A stretch of DNA of 52,451 nt from an uncultured Victivallis sp. (GCA_944389815.1 CALXNS010000094.1:1-52451), one strand, 5' to 3'; positions 8,713-17,653 are shown, numbered from the stretch's first letter. Made by a program: numbers and translations. The notes: generated from the letters alone by a model not told the origin.

Positions 8713-8982
8713 TTATTTCAACAATCCCTTCCGGCGCATCTTCCGGTATTTCACCACGAGATAGAGATCCGTTCCCACCATCGCCGCGTTGAGCGCGTAA
8801 AGGGCGATCACCCAGTCCGGACGGGAGAGTTTGTAAATGATTCCGGCAAGATAGCCGATTTCCACCAGCCAGAGAAAGATGACGCTCTTGCCGACCGGGT
8901 TCTTCACTTTGATCGTCTTCCAGATCGAAAACGGCCAGCTCGCGCCGAAGCAGAGCATCATAATTGCTTCAAAAATATTCAT
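8713..8982 (-). CDS. Small PQ-loop-like membrane protein
   Basis: An 89-residue protein with three membrane segments, about residues 3-20, 32-50 and 58-80. CFGASWPFSIWKT resembles the proline-containing turn of PQ-loop/SemiSWEET proteins, which are single three-helix units that dimerise into sugar transporters. The match to this one turn is the only support, so transport is a suggestion. The ATG at 8982 is chosen because it follows AAGGAG and its own promoter; upstream in-frame codons to 9072 lie inside the terminator of the GH2 gene. Confidence 0.75.
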   Translation of the reverse strand: MNIFEAIMMLCFGASWPFSIWKTIKVKNPVGKSVIFLWLVEIGYLAGIIYKLSRPDWVIALYALNAAMVGTDLYLVVKYRKMRRKGLLK

Positions 8983-9014
8983 GATATCCGGGACTCCTTG
9001 ATTTCCCGGAGCAT

Positions 9015-9043
9015 AAGATACCGCAACAATTCCGGTTTGACAA
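9015..9043 (-). promoter_or_regulatory. Promoter of the small membrane protein gene
   Basis: TTGTCA (9043-9038), 17-bp spacer, TATCTT (9020-9015) on the minus strand. It sits just after the terminator of the upstream GH2 gene and about 26 bases from the predicted transcript start to the ATG. Confidence 0.55.
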
Positions 9044-9054
9044 GCGCCGGAGGC

Positions 9055-9115
9055 AAAAAATGCGCGTTCCACTTCTTCCGGAAAATTATTTTGGAACCGA
9101 AAGAGCGGAACGCGC
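9055..9115 (-). terminator. Rho-independent terminator of the GH78-LacI-GH2 unit
   Basis: On the minus strand GCGCGTTCC (9115-9107) pairs perfectly with GGAACGCGC (9070-9062) across a 36-nt loop, followed at once by a run of six T (9060-9055). It lies 23 bp after the GH2 stop. Confidence 0.8.
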
Positions 9116-9137
9116 CGTCATTCAATCTGGAGGCGGA

Positions 9138-11375
9138 TCAACGGAGGAACTTCAGCCACCGGTCGCGATAGCGTGCAAAATCGTAGGCCGGGCGACCGGT
9201 TACAAAATGGTTGAATCCTTCCGCATCCGGTCCGCCGTCATTTCGGCGCCAGCGAATCAGCAGCAGCCGGCGGTCATGGTTGGGCAGCCGGAAAAATCCG
9301 GCGACGCAACGGTTGTTCGCCGGCACATTGAATGCGCCTTCAAAGAAGCGTTCTCCGGTTTCGGCGTCGGCAACTTCGATCGTGCCGGAGACCGATTCGA
9401 GAAGATCGCTGGTGACGATCACCTCATGCCCCCAGTTGCGCCATTCGCCGATCATGCCGAGCAGCGGCTGCTGGGAGCGTTTGATGTAGGAAAACGCCAG
9501 TTTCCGGTCGAAGTAATAATCGACGACCGCGTCGGAGAATTGCGGCCAGCAATCCATGACATTCCACCAGAGCACGCCGGATTTGCGCCATTTTTTGCCG
9601 CGGACGTTTTCGATGAAGAATTTCTTCGCCTCGGCCTGCACGATCTGGCTGGCGCAGACGAAATCCTCGAGATTTTCCGGTTCGAAACCGAAAAATTCGA
9701 TGATCTGATCGTACATGAGCTTGATGCGGTAGTTGTAGGTTGTCGAATGAGCATCCCATTCGGGATTGCCGAGTCCGGGCCAGAGCTTTTCCGGCGAGAT
9801 GAATTTGCGGATCGATTCGACCGACGGCGAACCGTGATAACCGGTCTCGCTGATGAAGGCCGCCGGATTGTCGGCGTAAAAGGGACTCTTGAAATAATCG
9901 CGCGGGCCCCATACGTGCTGTTCCGGACACTCCAGATCGGTGTGGCCGAGCGCTTCCGCTCCGGGGGAGATGTAGGGCGAACTCGGCAGGTACGGCCGCC
10001 CCGGATCAAGCCGGTTGAGAACCTGCGGAATCACTTCGCGCGTCAGGCGGTTGGCGCTCGGTTTGCGGCCGTCGTCGAGGGCCGCGACAAATTGATCGAC
10101 TTCGTTGTCGCCCGCCCACAAGACGAGCGCCGGATGGCGGCGCAGTTCGGCAACCGCCCATTCGCATTCGGTGCGGAAGTTCTCCAGAAATTCCCCGGTC
10201 TGCGGATACGCCCCGCAGGCCATCATGAAATCCTGCCAGACCATGATGCCGTGCCGGTCGCAGTAATCGTAGAATTCGGCCGATTCGTAGACGCCGCCGC
10301 CCCAGACCCGGAGCATGTTGCAGCCGAGTTCGCGGAAGAGTTCAAGAATCGGAATGGTTCGTTCGGCGTCGCGGCTGTGGAGTGCGTCCGCCGGAACCCA
10401 GTTCGATCCTTTGACCATGATCGGAACGGAGTTGATCTCGAACCGGAAAACGAAGTTGCCCGGCGTTTCATCATAGACCAGGCGAACCGTCCGGATTCCG
10501 ACAGTGGTATGGTGGACGAGAAGCGTTTTTCCCTGATATGAAATGGTGATATCCACTTCATAAATCGCTTGTTCGCCGTAATTTGCCGGATACCAGAGGC
10601 GCGGATGATCGACTTCGAACCGGATGCAGCCGGCGGTGAATTCCCGCTGTTCGCGATGAACGAAGCAGGAGTCGCCGCAGCGGCCGGAAATTTCCACGTC
10701 GAACATCTTCCATTCGGTCAATTCGGTGACGAAATCATAACTCATGCTGAGCGTCGCCCGTTCGGCGGTGGTATTTTTGCATACATCGATGTAACAGCTG
10801 CGCATCCGGTTCGCCGGGCGTTCCTCAAGCCGGACGGAACGCCAGATGCCTCCGAGCGGCAGCCGGGGGGCGATGTCCCAGCCGAAGGCGTGGGCCGGTT
10901 TACGGAGCATCAGGCTTTCAAAATTCCACGGCTGTGCGAAACAATGGTGATCGAGCGGAATGGCGGCCGCAACGAGGAGCGGCGACTGAATCCGCACCGT
11001 GATGCGGTTGGTCTGGCCGCGAAGCAGAAATTCGTCCACCGCGAAACGGTGACGGATGAAGGCGTTTTTCGTTTCCCCGACCTTATGGCCGTTGATTGAA
11101 ATTTCCGACACGCAGTCGATCGCTTCGAAGACCAGATCCGCCGCGGCGGGGAAGTCGGCGGGAAGTTCGAATTCGCGACTGTACTCCCAGTTGTTGAATT
11201 CGTAAGGTCGGACGGCTTCGGCGTTGGTTCCGAAAAAGGGATCGGGAATGAGTCCGGCACGTTCGAGGTCGCGTTCGATGTTGCCGGGCACCTCCGCCGG
11301 AATCGATGGAACCGGACGGGCGCCGGAACCGCTGAGGAGCCAGCGGCCGTCAAGAGAGAGCTGTGTTGTGTTCAT
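9138..11375 (-). CDS. Glycoside hydrolase family 2, beta-mannosidase-like
   Basis: A 745-residue enzyme with the GH2 order: sugar-binding jelly roll (about 1-170, with DGRWLL and GHKVGETKNAF), immunoglobulin-like domain, and TIM barrel from about 300. The barrel has RVWGGGVYESAEFYDYCD, the acid/base in WAGDNEVDQF and a likely nucleophile Glu in FISETGYHG. This set matches the beta-mannosidase branch of GH2 (EC 3.2.1.25 relatives), not beta-galactosidase. No signal peptide is seen, so it probably acts on imported oligosaccharides. Its ATG overlaps the stop of the LacI gene (ATGA), and a GH78 gene precedes that, so all three likely serve one plant-type or host glycan. Confidence 0.88.
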   Translation of the reverse strand: MNTTQLSLDGRWLLSGSGARPVPSIPAEVPGNIERDLERAGLIPDPFFGTNAEAVRPYEFNNWEYSREFELPADFPAAADLVFEAIDCVSEISINGHKVGETKNAFIRHRFAVDEFLLRGQTNRITVRIQSPLLVAAAIPLDHHCFAQPWNFESLMLRKPAHAFGWDIAPRLPLGGIWRSVRLEERPANRMRSCYIDVCKNTTAERATLSMSYDFVTELTEWKMFDVEISGRCGDSCFVHREQREFTAGCIRFEVDHPRLWYPANYGEQAIYEVDITISYQGKTLLVHHTTVGIRTVRLVYDETPGNFVFRFEINSVPIMVKGSNWVPADALHSRDAERTIPILELFRELGCNMLRVWGGGVYESAEFYDYCDRHGIMVWQDFMMACGAYPQTGEFLENFRTECEWAVAELRRHPALVLWAGDNEVDQFVAALDDGRKPSANRLTREVIPQVLNRLDPGRPYLPSSPYISPGAEALGHTDLECPEQHVWGPRDYFKSPFYADNPAAFISETGYHGSPSVESIRKFISPEKLWPGLGNPEWDAHSTTYNYRIKLMYDQIIEFFGFEPENLEDFVCASQIVQAEAKKFFIENVRGKKWRKSGVLWWNVMDCWPQFSDAVVDYYFDRKLAFSYIKRSQQPLLGMIGEWRNWGHEVIVTSDLLESVSGTIEVADAETGERFFEGAFNVPANNRCVAGFFRLPNHDRRLLLIRWRRNDGGPDAEGFNHFVTGRPAYDFARYRDRWLKFLR

Positions 11376-12445
11376 TCGAGTGTTTCCCTGGTTGAATTGC
11401 GTTCTTTCAGAACGGGTTTAAGATTCAGATCGATCGAGAGTTCCGGCTGTTCGATTTTCCGCAGCAGAAATTCGAATGCAAGTTTTCCGAATTCCTCCAG
11501 CGGCTGACGCACGGTTGTGAGCGACGGCGTACAGTAACTGCTCATCGGCATGTCGTCAAAACCGATCAACGCCAGATCCTCCGGGATGCGGATATGCGCT
11601 TCATGACAATATTGCAGCACGCCGTAGGCGATGTTGTCGCAGCCGCAGACCAGACAGCGCGGCAGGGTGTTGCGCCGGTGCAGGTACGCCGTGCCGCTGT
11701 AGCCGTCCGCTTCCACCCCCGGTGCGGAACGCGGAAACGGGGCGAAGGTGTTCAACACCGCCTCGGGCCTGAGGCGCGCCCCGGGCAGTTCCCGCAGATC
11801 TGCGAGCCGTTCACAATGGTGAATCTGCGGATTGCCCGAAAGTTCGCCGATGAAGCCGACGCTTTCATAATCGCGGCGGAGAATCAATTCCGTAATTTGC
11901 CGCATTCCGGCATGGTTGTCGATTCCGATCGCGTTGAGCGGGAGATCCCGGACGTGATTGTTGATGACCACGTAGGGGTAGGCGCGGCGGTTGAACTCCT
12001 CGAACATGCCGAGCATCTCCCGTTCATGCGGGTTTTCGGAGGCGCGGTAGCTTAAAATCACCAGCGCATCGATCCGTTTGATATTCAGATAGTCGCGGTA
12101 TTCTCCCCCGCTGATCAGCAGCAGACGATAGCCCGCTGTCTCCGCCGCTTCACCCAGCCCGTTGATGATCCGGACGCCGTAATCGGTCAATTTGTAACTC
12201 TTCTCTTCGCCCGGCAGCGACAACGCCACTCCGATGGTCCGGCTGGCCGCGCCGCGCAGCAATGCCGCGCCGTAGTTCGGAGCGTATCCAAGTTTTTCGG
12301 CGGCCTCCAGCACCCGGCGGCAGGTCTCCTGCGAAATGCGCGTGTTGCTCGAACCGCCACGGTTGAAGACCTTCGACACCGTCGCATTGGAAACGCCGAC
12401 CAGCCGGGCGACATCACCGATTCCAATGGTTTTTTTGCGCATCAT
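11372..12445 (-). CDS. LacI-family transcriptional regulator of the GH78/GH2 unit
   Basis: A 357-residue regulator. The N-terminal helix-turn-helix (IGDVARLVGVSNATVSKVFN) is followed by the hinge helix RRVLEAAEKLGYAPNY and a periplasmic-binding-protein-like sensor domain ending in IGFDDMPMSSYCTPSLTTV. The start is one of two adjacent ATGs (12445 or 12442) behind GAAGG. It sits between, and overlaps, glycosidase genes, so a sugar released from their substrate is the likely effector. A palindrome in its own leader argues for autoregulation. Confidence 0.92.
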   Translation of the reverse strand: MMRKKTIGIGDVARLVGVSNATVSKVFNRGGSSNTRISQETCRRVLEAAEKLGYAPNYGAALLRGAASRTIGVALSLPGEEKSYKLTDYGVRIINGLGEAAETAGYRLLLISGGEYRDYLNIKRIDALVILSYRASENPHEREMLGMFEEFNRRAYPYVVINNHVRDLPLNAIGIDNHAGMRQITELILRRDYESVGFIGELSGNPQIHHCERLADLRELPGARLRPEAVLNTFAPFPRSAPGVEADGYSGTAYLHRRNTLPRCLVCGCDNIAYGVLQYCHEAHIRIPEDLALIGFDDMPMSSYCTPSLTTVRQPLEEFGKLAFEFLLRKIEQPELSIDLNLKPVLKERNSTRETLE

Positions 12446-12458
12446 CACAACCTTCAGG

Positions 12459-12470
12459 GTAAACGTTTCA
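12459..12470 (-). promoter_or_regulatory. Likely LacI-type operator
   Basis: GTAAACGTTTCA contains the perfect core AAACGTTT, centred on CG as in LacI/CcpA-family operators. It lies at about +7 to +18 relative to the predicted start of the lacI transcript, where bound repressor would block transcription of this gene and of the GH2 gene behind it. Confidence 0.6.
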
Positions 12471-12482
12471 TCATTGCAATGA

Positions 12483-12511
12483 AATATACCGCATGGAGCG
12501 GCATATTGCAA
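12483..12511 (-). promoter_or_regulatory. Promoter of the LacI-GH2 genes
   Basis: TTGCAA (12511-12506), 17-bp spacer, TATATT (12488-12483) on the minus strand, in the short gap behind the GH78 gene. Confidence 0.7.
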
Positions 12512-12526
12512 GAGTCATTCACGGAA

Positions 12527-14704
12527 TTATTTTTGCGGCGCGACCGAACACCTTCTCTGGTAACGCCCTTCCGTCAGAAGCTGCGGCGCGGAACCATCCG
12601 GCATACGGAGCAGCGCCTCGCAGTTCGGGGGAATCGTAAGTTCAATGCGGAACGTTCCGTCGTCGGCGCAATGCCATTCGGAAAGATAATTGCGGTATTC
12701 CGCGCGGCACGATTCGAGCACCGGGCAGGGGGCGATTTCAAGATAATTGCTTCCGGCGCGTTTCCAGTCGTGACGGAATCCGGCAAGATATGTGAAGAAC
12801 CACGCGCTGATGTCGCCGAACATGATGTGATTGCGCGACGCGGTGCCGTCCCAGTGTTCGGCGAGCGTGGTCAATCCGAGTTCCACCCAGTATCCCCATG
12901 AGGGAAATTGTCTGCGGGTGAAGAACTTGAGCGCCAGATCGGCGCGGCCGTTGTCGGCGAGCACCCGCGGAACGTATTTGGCGCCGAGAATGCCGAAATC
13001 GACGGCGCCGTCGAGTGCTTCGACTTTATCGATCAGTCGTGCGAGCACCTGCGCTTTTTCCGTTTCCGGAACGAGATCGTGATAGAGGGCGCAGCCGAGG
13101 GCGGTCAAGGTGTCGCTCTCGTACACGCCGTTTCCCTGATAGAAGCGGCGGTGAAACGCTGCGGCGATTTCTCCCGCGAGCGCACGGTAATTTTCAGCTT
13201 CGTCCGGGTGTCCGAGGAGTTCGGCGAAGGCGGCGGCCATTTTCGCATCCATGTAATAATATCCGGTGGAGGTGATCGCCGCCGGAGTCTCCGCGCCGCT
13301 CGGGCACCAGTCGCCGAGGCCGAACGACACCGTGTAATCGGTCGCCATCGAACCGCAGAAATCAAGATACCGTTTGACCGGTTCATAATTGTCGCGGATC
13401 GCATCCATGTTTCCCGTGTGAAGGTAAATATAATACGGAATCGCCACCAGCGCCGAATCCCACGCCGGACCGTTCCCCCAGTTGAATCCCCAGCCGCCGC
13501 TCGGCGCGATGCCGGGCAGCGCGCCGGAGGGACGCTGACAGTCGGTGAGAATCGTCAGCCATTCGCGGTAACAGCGGGAGGGGTCGAAGTTCCAGAGCCC
13601 GGTTTCGACGGCGATGTGGGCGTCTCCGGTCCAGCCGTTTTTCTCCCGGTGCGGGCAGTCGGTCGGGATGCCGACGAAATTCGAGTGAAACGACCAGCGC
13701 GTCATCTTCTGAAGCGCATTGATCGTTTCGTCGGAAGTGGTAAGTGTTCCCACCGACGGGAAGTCGCTCGCAACGAATCGCGCTTCAACGTTCCGCAGCG
13801 TCGCATTCCCCAGAACGGTCGCCTTGATGTATTGAAACCCGTGATAGGTGAAACGCGGTTCCCAGATTTCGACGCCGCCGCCTTTGAGAATGTATTTGTC
13901 GGTCTGAAAGGCGCCGCTTAAAATGTATTCATCCTGAAACGTGGTGTCCAGATCGCCGTCGTCGGTGATGCGTTCGGCGTATTGCAGTGTCACCTCCGCC
14001 CCCGCGTCGCCTTCGACGGTGATGCGGGCCCAGCCGGTGAGATTCTGACCGACATCCCAGAGATCGTGCCGGTTGGTGAATTTCGCCGGAATGGTTGCGA
14101 GAACACGGCACGGTTCCTGTTTTTGTTCGACGAGAATCCCGCCCGGGCCGGAGACGCGGCAGGCGTATTGCCAGGAGGAGTCGTCATACCCCGACTCGGT
14201 AAACCCGGTCAGCTCCATTCGCGCATCATAAAATTCCCCGTTGCGGAGCGCGTCGAACCGGATCGGGCCGGATGTGACGCGCCAGTTTTCATCGGATTCG
14301 AGGAGGAGTTTTCCGTCCGCTTCGAGCTCCAGTGCGAACTTCGGGCAGTCGCGCCACGGGGCGGTGAGGAAATTCCACACTTCGGCGGTGGAGGGATTGT
14401 ACCAGCCGTTGCCGAGAACGACGACGACGGTGTTGCATTCGTCGCGGAGACGACTGGTGACGTCGAACGTCAGGTAACGGCTGTGTTTGTCGTATTCGCT
14501 GACGACCGGTGCGAGCACCTGATCTCCGACGCGCTGTCCGTTGAGGTAGAGTTCAAAATAACCGAGCCCGCAGATCTTCAGCGTGGCATTATTGAATTTT
14601 CCCCCGTTGAATTCCCGCCGGAAATACGGCGCCGGATCATTCCGGTCGCTCACGTAAGTGCGGTGAAACCCCGGCATCGAAATCCATTTTCCCATCCAAG
14701 CCAT
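12527..14704 (-). CDS. GH78 alpha-L-rhamnosidase
   Basis: A 725-residue enzyme predicted to remove terminal alpha-L-rhamnose. It has the N-terminal beta-sandwich domains (APYFRREF, CGLGYFELYLNG, GNGWYNPS), then the alpha/alpha-six barrel with the family hallmark DCPHREKNGWTGDAH, which supplies the general acid, and GLGDWCPSG further on. The C-terminal beta-sandwich follows. No signal peptide is visible. ATG 14704 is preferred to an in-frame ATG at 14731 because a GGGGGAG site lies upstream of it and not of the other. Own promoter upstream; the LacI and GH2 genes follow after 81 bp. Confidence 0.92.
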   Translation of the reverse strand: MAWMGKWISMPGFHRTYVSDRNDPAPYFRREFNGGKFNNATLKICGLGYFELYLNGQRVGDQVLAPVVSEYDKHSRYLTFDVTSRLRDECNTVVVVLGNGWYNPSTAEVWNFLTAPWRDCPKFALELEADGKLLLESDENWRVTSGPIRFDALRNGEFYDARMELTGFTESGYDDSSWQYACRVSGPGGILVEQKQEPCRVLATIPAKFTNRHDLWDVGQNLTGWARITVEGDAGAEVTLQYAERITDDGDLDTTFQDEYILSGAFQTDKYILKGGGVEIWEPRFTYHGFQYIKATVLGNATLRNVEARFVASDFPSVGTLTTSDETINALQKMTRWSFHSNFVGIPTDCPHREKNGWTGDAHIAVETGLWNFDPSRCYREWLTILTDCQRPSGALPGIAPSGGWGFNWGNGPAWDSALVAIPYYIYLHTGNMDAIRDNYEPVKRYLDFCGSMATDYTVSFGLGDWCPSGAETPAAITSTGYYYMDAKMAAAFAELLGHPDEAENYRALAGEIAAAFHRRFYQGNGVYESDTLTALGCALYHDLVPETEKAQVLARLIDKVEALDGAVDFGILGAKYVPRVLADNGRADLALKFFTRRQFPSWGYWVELGLTTLAEHWDGTASRNHIMFGDISAWFFTYLAGFRHDWKRAGSNYLEIAPCPVLESCRAEYRNYLSEWHCADDGTFRIELTIPPNCEALLRMPDGSAPQLLTEGRYQRRCSVAPQK

Positions 14705-14751
14705 CTGTCGAAAACTCCCCCGTTTGAGCATAAAAAGCTGAATTTTTCCTA

Positions 14752-14780
14752 AGTATACCGCTTCCGGTGATAAAATGCAA
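14752..14780 (-). promoter_or_regulatory. Promoter of the GH78 gene
   Basis: TTGCAT (14780-14775), 17-bp spacer, TATACT (14757-14752) on the minus strand. It is back to back with the FkbM gene promoter. Confidence 0.7.
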
Positions 14781-14818
14781 GCATGAAGAGGAAAATCATT
14801 TTAAATTGACGGAGCAAT

Positions 14819-14847
14819 TTGCATATTCGTCCCCGGCGTTTTATATT
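14819..14847 (+). promoter_or_regulatory. Promoter of the FkbM methyltransferase gene
   Basis: TTGCAT (14819-14824), 17-bp spacer, TATATT (14842-14847). Predicted leader of about 20 nt with AGGAG before the start codon. Confidence 0.7.
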
Positions 14848-14873
14848 TATCAGCGAAAACAATCAGGAGTGCC

Positions 14874-15815
14874 ATGATGCGACTTTTGGAACGGGTTCTG
14901 CAGGAGCCCGAATTGGAAACGGAACCGCCGGTGCTGCTGGATATCGGCGCCGCGACCCATCTGCCGGAGTTGTGGCGTTGCGTCGCGCGCCACAGCATCG
15001 GAATCGCCTTCGACCCGGATCGGCGGGAAATGGATTATGCCGGAAGCGCCGGTTCCGCTTACCGGAAACTGCATGTGATTCCCGCGATCGTCAGCGCCGA
15101 TGTCGATGGAGAGGCGACGTTTTACCTGACTGCCTCCCCGGAGTGTTCCAGTACGCTCGAACCGGACGAGGAGTCGCTGCGGCCGTGGAGTTTCGCGCCG
15201 TTCTTCCAGGTGGAACGCGAGTGCCGGCTGCCGGCGGTGACGTTGGGCACCGTGCTGCGGAAGCTCGGCATTGACCGGATCGATTATTACAAGAGCGACA
15301 CGCAGGGAACGGATCTGCGGATCTTCGCGTCGCTGCCGGAAAAGCTCCGGCGGCGGATTCTGGCGCTCGAATTCGAGCCGGGGTTCATCGATGCGTATCG
15401 CCGAGAGGATAAGCTCTGGGAAGTGCTCGCGTTTCTGGAGAAGGAAAAATGTTTCCGGTTAACCGGATTCGATGTGCATGGAAGCGTTTATTTCCCGGGT
15501 TCGGAACGTCTCTCGCCCTTCCGTCGCCGGCTGCTGCCGACGGTGCACCGGAGTTCGCCCGGCTGGGCGGAGATGCGATATTTGAATTGTTTGCGCGGAG
15601 CGGATTTCACCCGGCGCGAGTATCTGCTCGGATGGGTTTTCGCGCTGCTCCACGGCGAATATGGTTTCGCGCTGGAGATCGCGGAGGCCGGCGCGGTGCG
15701 TTTTCCCGGCGCGCTCTGGGAGGAGATGGCCGTTCATGCATTGAAGGCCCCGCCGTTTCTGCGTCCGGTTGCGGCGAAGTTTGCGGCGAAGTTGAAGCGT
15801 TGTTTTTTCAGATGA
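14874..15815 (+). CDS. FkbM-family methyltransferase
   Basis: A 313-residue protein with an S-adenosylmethionine-dependent methyltransferase fold of the FkbM type: VLLDIGAATH as motif I, an acidic IAFDPDRREM strand end, VTLGTVLRKLGIDRIDYYKSD and the FEPGF segment. Members O-methylate sugars, polyketides or lipids; the acceptor is not evident. The last 100 residues (after VYFPGSERLS) form an extra helical region not seen in the shortest members. AGGAG lies 4 bases before ATG 14874 and 7 before a second ATG at 14877, so either could be used. Confidence 0.8.
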   Translation: MMRLLERVLQEPELETEPPVLLDIGAATHLPELWRCVARHSIGIAFDPDRREMDYAGSAGSAYRKLHVIPAIVSADVDGEATFYLTASPECSSTLEPDEESLRPWSFAPFFQVERECRLPAVTLGTVLRKLGIDRIDYYKSDTQGTDLRIFASLPEKLRRRILALEFEPGFIDAYRREDKLWEVLAFLEKEKCFRLTGFDVHGSVYFPGSERLSPFRRRLLPTVHRSSPGWAEMRYLNCLRGADFTRREYLLGWVFALLHGEYGFALEIAEAGAVRFPGALWEEMAVHALKAPPFLRPVAAKFAAKLKRCFFR

Positions 15816-15865
15816 GCTCAAAATAATCACGATACGACATTTTACATTTTACGGAGGTTGTTCGA

Positions 15866-16522
15866 ATGAGTTTTGCCATGAAGTCGCAGGAGGCGTTGAA
15901 ACGTCTCTCGGAGATCCGCATCGTTCCGGTGCTGGTGCTTGACGAGGTGGAGTCCGGGTTGAAGATGTGTGAAATTCTGCTGGAATGCGGTCTGCCGGCA
16001 GCGGAGATCACCTTCCGCACCGCGGCGGCGGCGGAGATCATCCGCGCCGCGTCGAAGCGTTTCCCCGAACTTTATCTCGGAGCGGGAACGATCCTCAATG
16101 TCCACGATCTGCGGCGCGCCTTCGACGCGGGAGCGAAATTCGCGGTGGCGCCGGGCTTCAATCCGACCGTGGTGCGCGCGGCGGTGGAGAACCATTTCGC
16201 CTTCGCGCCGGGAGTGTGCACGCCGTCGGAAGTGGAACAGGCGTATGAACTCGGGTGTTCGTTCCTGAAATTTTTCCCGGCAGAGGCCGCGGGCGGCGTG
16301 AAGATGCTCAAGTCGCTCATCGCCCCGTACAAACACCTGGGAATCCGCTTCATGCCGACCGGCGGGATCACCGCCCTCAACGCGATGGAATATCTCAGCA
16401 TCAAGGAGGTCGCCGCCGTCGGCGGCACCTGGCTCGGGAAGGCGGCGGATATCGCGGCGGGCAACTGGGAAATTATTCGTGAAACCGTCCGTCAGGCGGC
16501 GGCGTTGAAGGAAGGGAAATGA
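15866..16522 (+). CDS. eda: KDPG / 4-hydroxy-2-oxoglutarate aldolase
   Basis: Class I aldolase of 218 residues that splits 2-keto-3-deoxy-6-phosphogluconate into pyruvate and glyceraldehyde 3-phosphate. The catalytic lysine is in FLKFFPAEAAGG, the general base Glu in PAAEITFRTAAA, and the phosphate site in MPTGGI. GGAGG lies 8 bases before the ATG. Its stop overlaps the start of the KDG kinase gene, forming the classic final two steps of uronate and pectin catabolism. Confidence 0.95.
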   Translation: MSFAMKSQEALKRLSEIRIVPVLVLDEVESGLKMCEILLECGLPAAEITFRTAAAAEIIRAASKRFPELYLGAGTILNVHDLRRAFDAGAKFAVAPGFNPTVVRAAVENHFAFAPGVCTPSEVEQAYELGCSFLKFFPAEAAGGVKMLKSLIAPYKHLGIRFMPTGGITALNAMEYLSIKEVAAVGGTWLGKAADIAAGNWEIIRETVRQAAALKEGK

Positions 16523-17619
16523 TCATGCTGCAATATAAATCTCCGGAATCGTGCCGTTTCGATGAAGTAAGTCTCGGCGAAATCATGCTCCGTTTCGATC
16601 CGGGCGAAGGCCGCATTCATACGACGCGGCAGTTCACGGTCTGGGAAGGCGGCGGCGAATACAACGTCGCGCGCGGGTTGCGGCGTTGTTTCAATCTGCG
16701 TACCGCGGTGGTGACGGCGTTTGCCGACAACCCGGTCGGGCGGTTGGTGGAGGATTTCATTCTTCAGGGCGGCGTGGACACATCGCTCATCCGCTGGGTG
16801 CCCTACGACGGCATCGGGCGCGAGGTGCGCAACGGTTTGAATTTCGTCGAACGCGGTTTCGGCTGCCGGGGAGCGAAGAGCTGTTCGGACCGCGGCAATA
16901 CCGCCGTGTCGCAGTTGAAGACAGGTGAGATCGACTGGGATCTGATTTTCGGAAAATTCGGGGTGCGCCATTTCCATACCGGCGGGATTTTCGCCGCGCT
17001 TTCCGACACCACGCCGGATGTCGCGATCGAGGCGTTGAAAGCCGCTAAAAAATACGGCACGATCACAAGTTACGATCTCAACTACCGCCCGAGTCTCTGG
17101 AAGAGCATCGGCGGAGTCGAGCGCGCCCGCGAAGTCAATCGCGAACTGGCGAAATATGTCGATGTGATGATCGGAAACGAGGAGGATTTCACCGCCTGTC
17201 TCGGGTTGGAAGTGAAGGGCGTCGATGCGAATTTGAGCAAGCTTGACGCGGCCAACTTCCGGGCGATGATCGGCGAGGCGGTTCAGGCGTATCCGAATTT
17301 CCAGGTGGTGGCGACGACGCTGCGGGCGGTGAAATCCGCCGGAATCAACGACTGGGGCGCGGTGGCGTGGATGGATGGGAAATTTGCCGAGGCGATTCAC
17401 CGGCCGAATCTGGAAATTTTCGACCGGGTCGGCGGCGGTGACAGTTTCGCTTCGGGCTTGATTTACGGTTTGATGAAGACCAACGACATCGATTACGCCG
17501 TCAACTGCGGCGCGGCGCACGGTGCTCTGGCGATGACCACTCCGGGTGATACGTCGATGGCGACGCTCGCGGAGGTGGAGAAGTTGATGAAGGGCGGCGG
17601 CGCACGCGTCGATCGCTGA
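16519..17619 (+). CDS. kdgK: 2-keto-3-deoxygluconate kinase, PfkB family
   Basis: A 366-residue PfkB-fold sugar kinase that should phosphorylate 2-keto-3-deoxygluconate with ATP, feeding the adjacent aldolase. It shows GGGEYNVARGLRR near the substrate site, DLNYRPSLW, GNEEDF, and the catalytic DRVGGGDSFASGL. The family cannot be assigned by sequence alone among KDG and fructose kinases; the overlap with eda (ATGA) makes KDG the best choice. Slightly longer than typical KdgK. Confidence 0.9.
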   Translation: MIMLQYKSPESCRFDEVSLGEIMLRFDPGEGRIHTTRQFTVWEGGGEYNVARGLRRCFNLRTAVVTAFADNPVGRLVEDFILQGGVDTSLIRWVPYDGIGREVRNGLNFVERGFGCRGAKSCSDRGNTAVSQLKTGEIDWDLIFGKFGVRHFHTGGIFAALSDTTPDVAIEALKAAKKYGTITSYDLNYRPSLWKSIGGVERAREVNRELAKYVDVMIGNEEDFTACLGLEVKGVDANLSKLDAANFRAMIGEAVQAYPNFQVVATTLRAVKSAGINDWGAVAWMDGKFAEAIHRPNLEIFDRVGGGDSFASGLIYGLMKTNDIDYAVNCGAAHGALAMTTPGDTSMATLAEVEKLMKGGGARVDR

Positions 17620-17630
17620 GGAGTCGTCCT

Positions 17631-17653
17631 CCCCCGCCGCTGTCGGGGGGGGG
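17631..17653. repeat. C5/G9 homopolymer hairpin between kdgK and the peptidase gene
   Basis: CCCCCG (17631-17636) can pair with CGGGGG (17644-17649); the G-tract is nine long (17645-17653). There is no U-run, so it is not a standard terminator. The tract could slip during replication and shift spacing in the leader of the next gene. Confidence 0.4.

Noticed and set aside
9060..10541. 493-codon open frame on the plus strand
   Set aside because: It is antisense to the GH2 gene, which has clear catalytic motifs; composition is Arg/Val/Phe-rich as expected of a shadow frame.
12908..13921. 337-codon open frame on the plus strand
   Set aside because: Antisense to the GH78 gene, with no ribosome site or recognisable domain.
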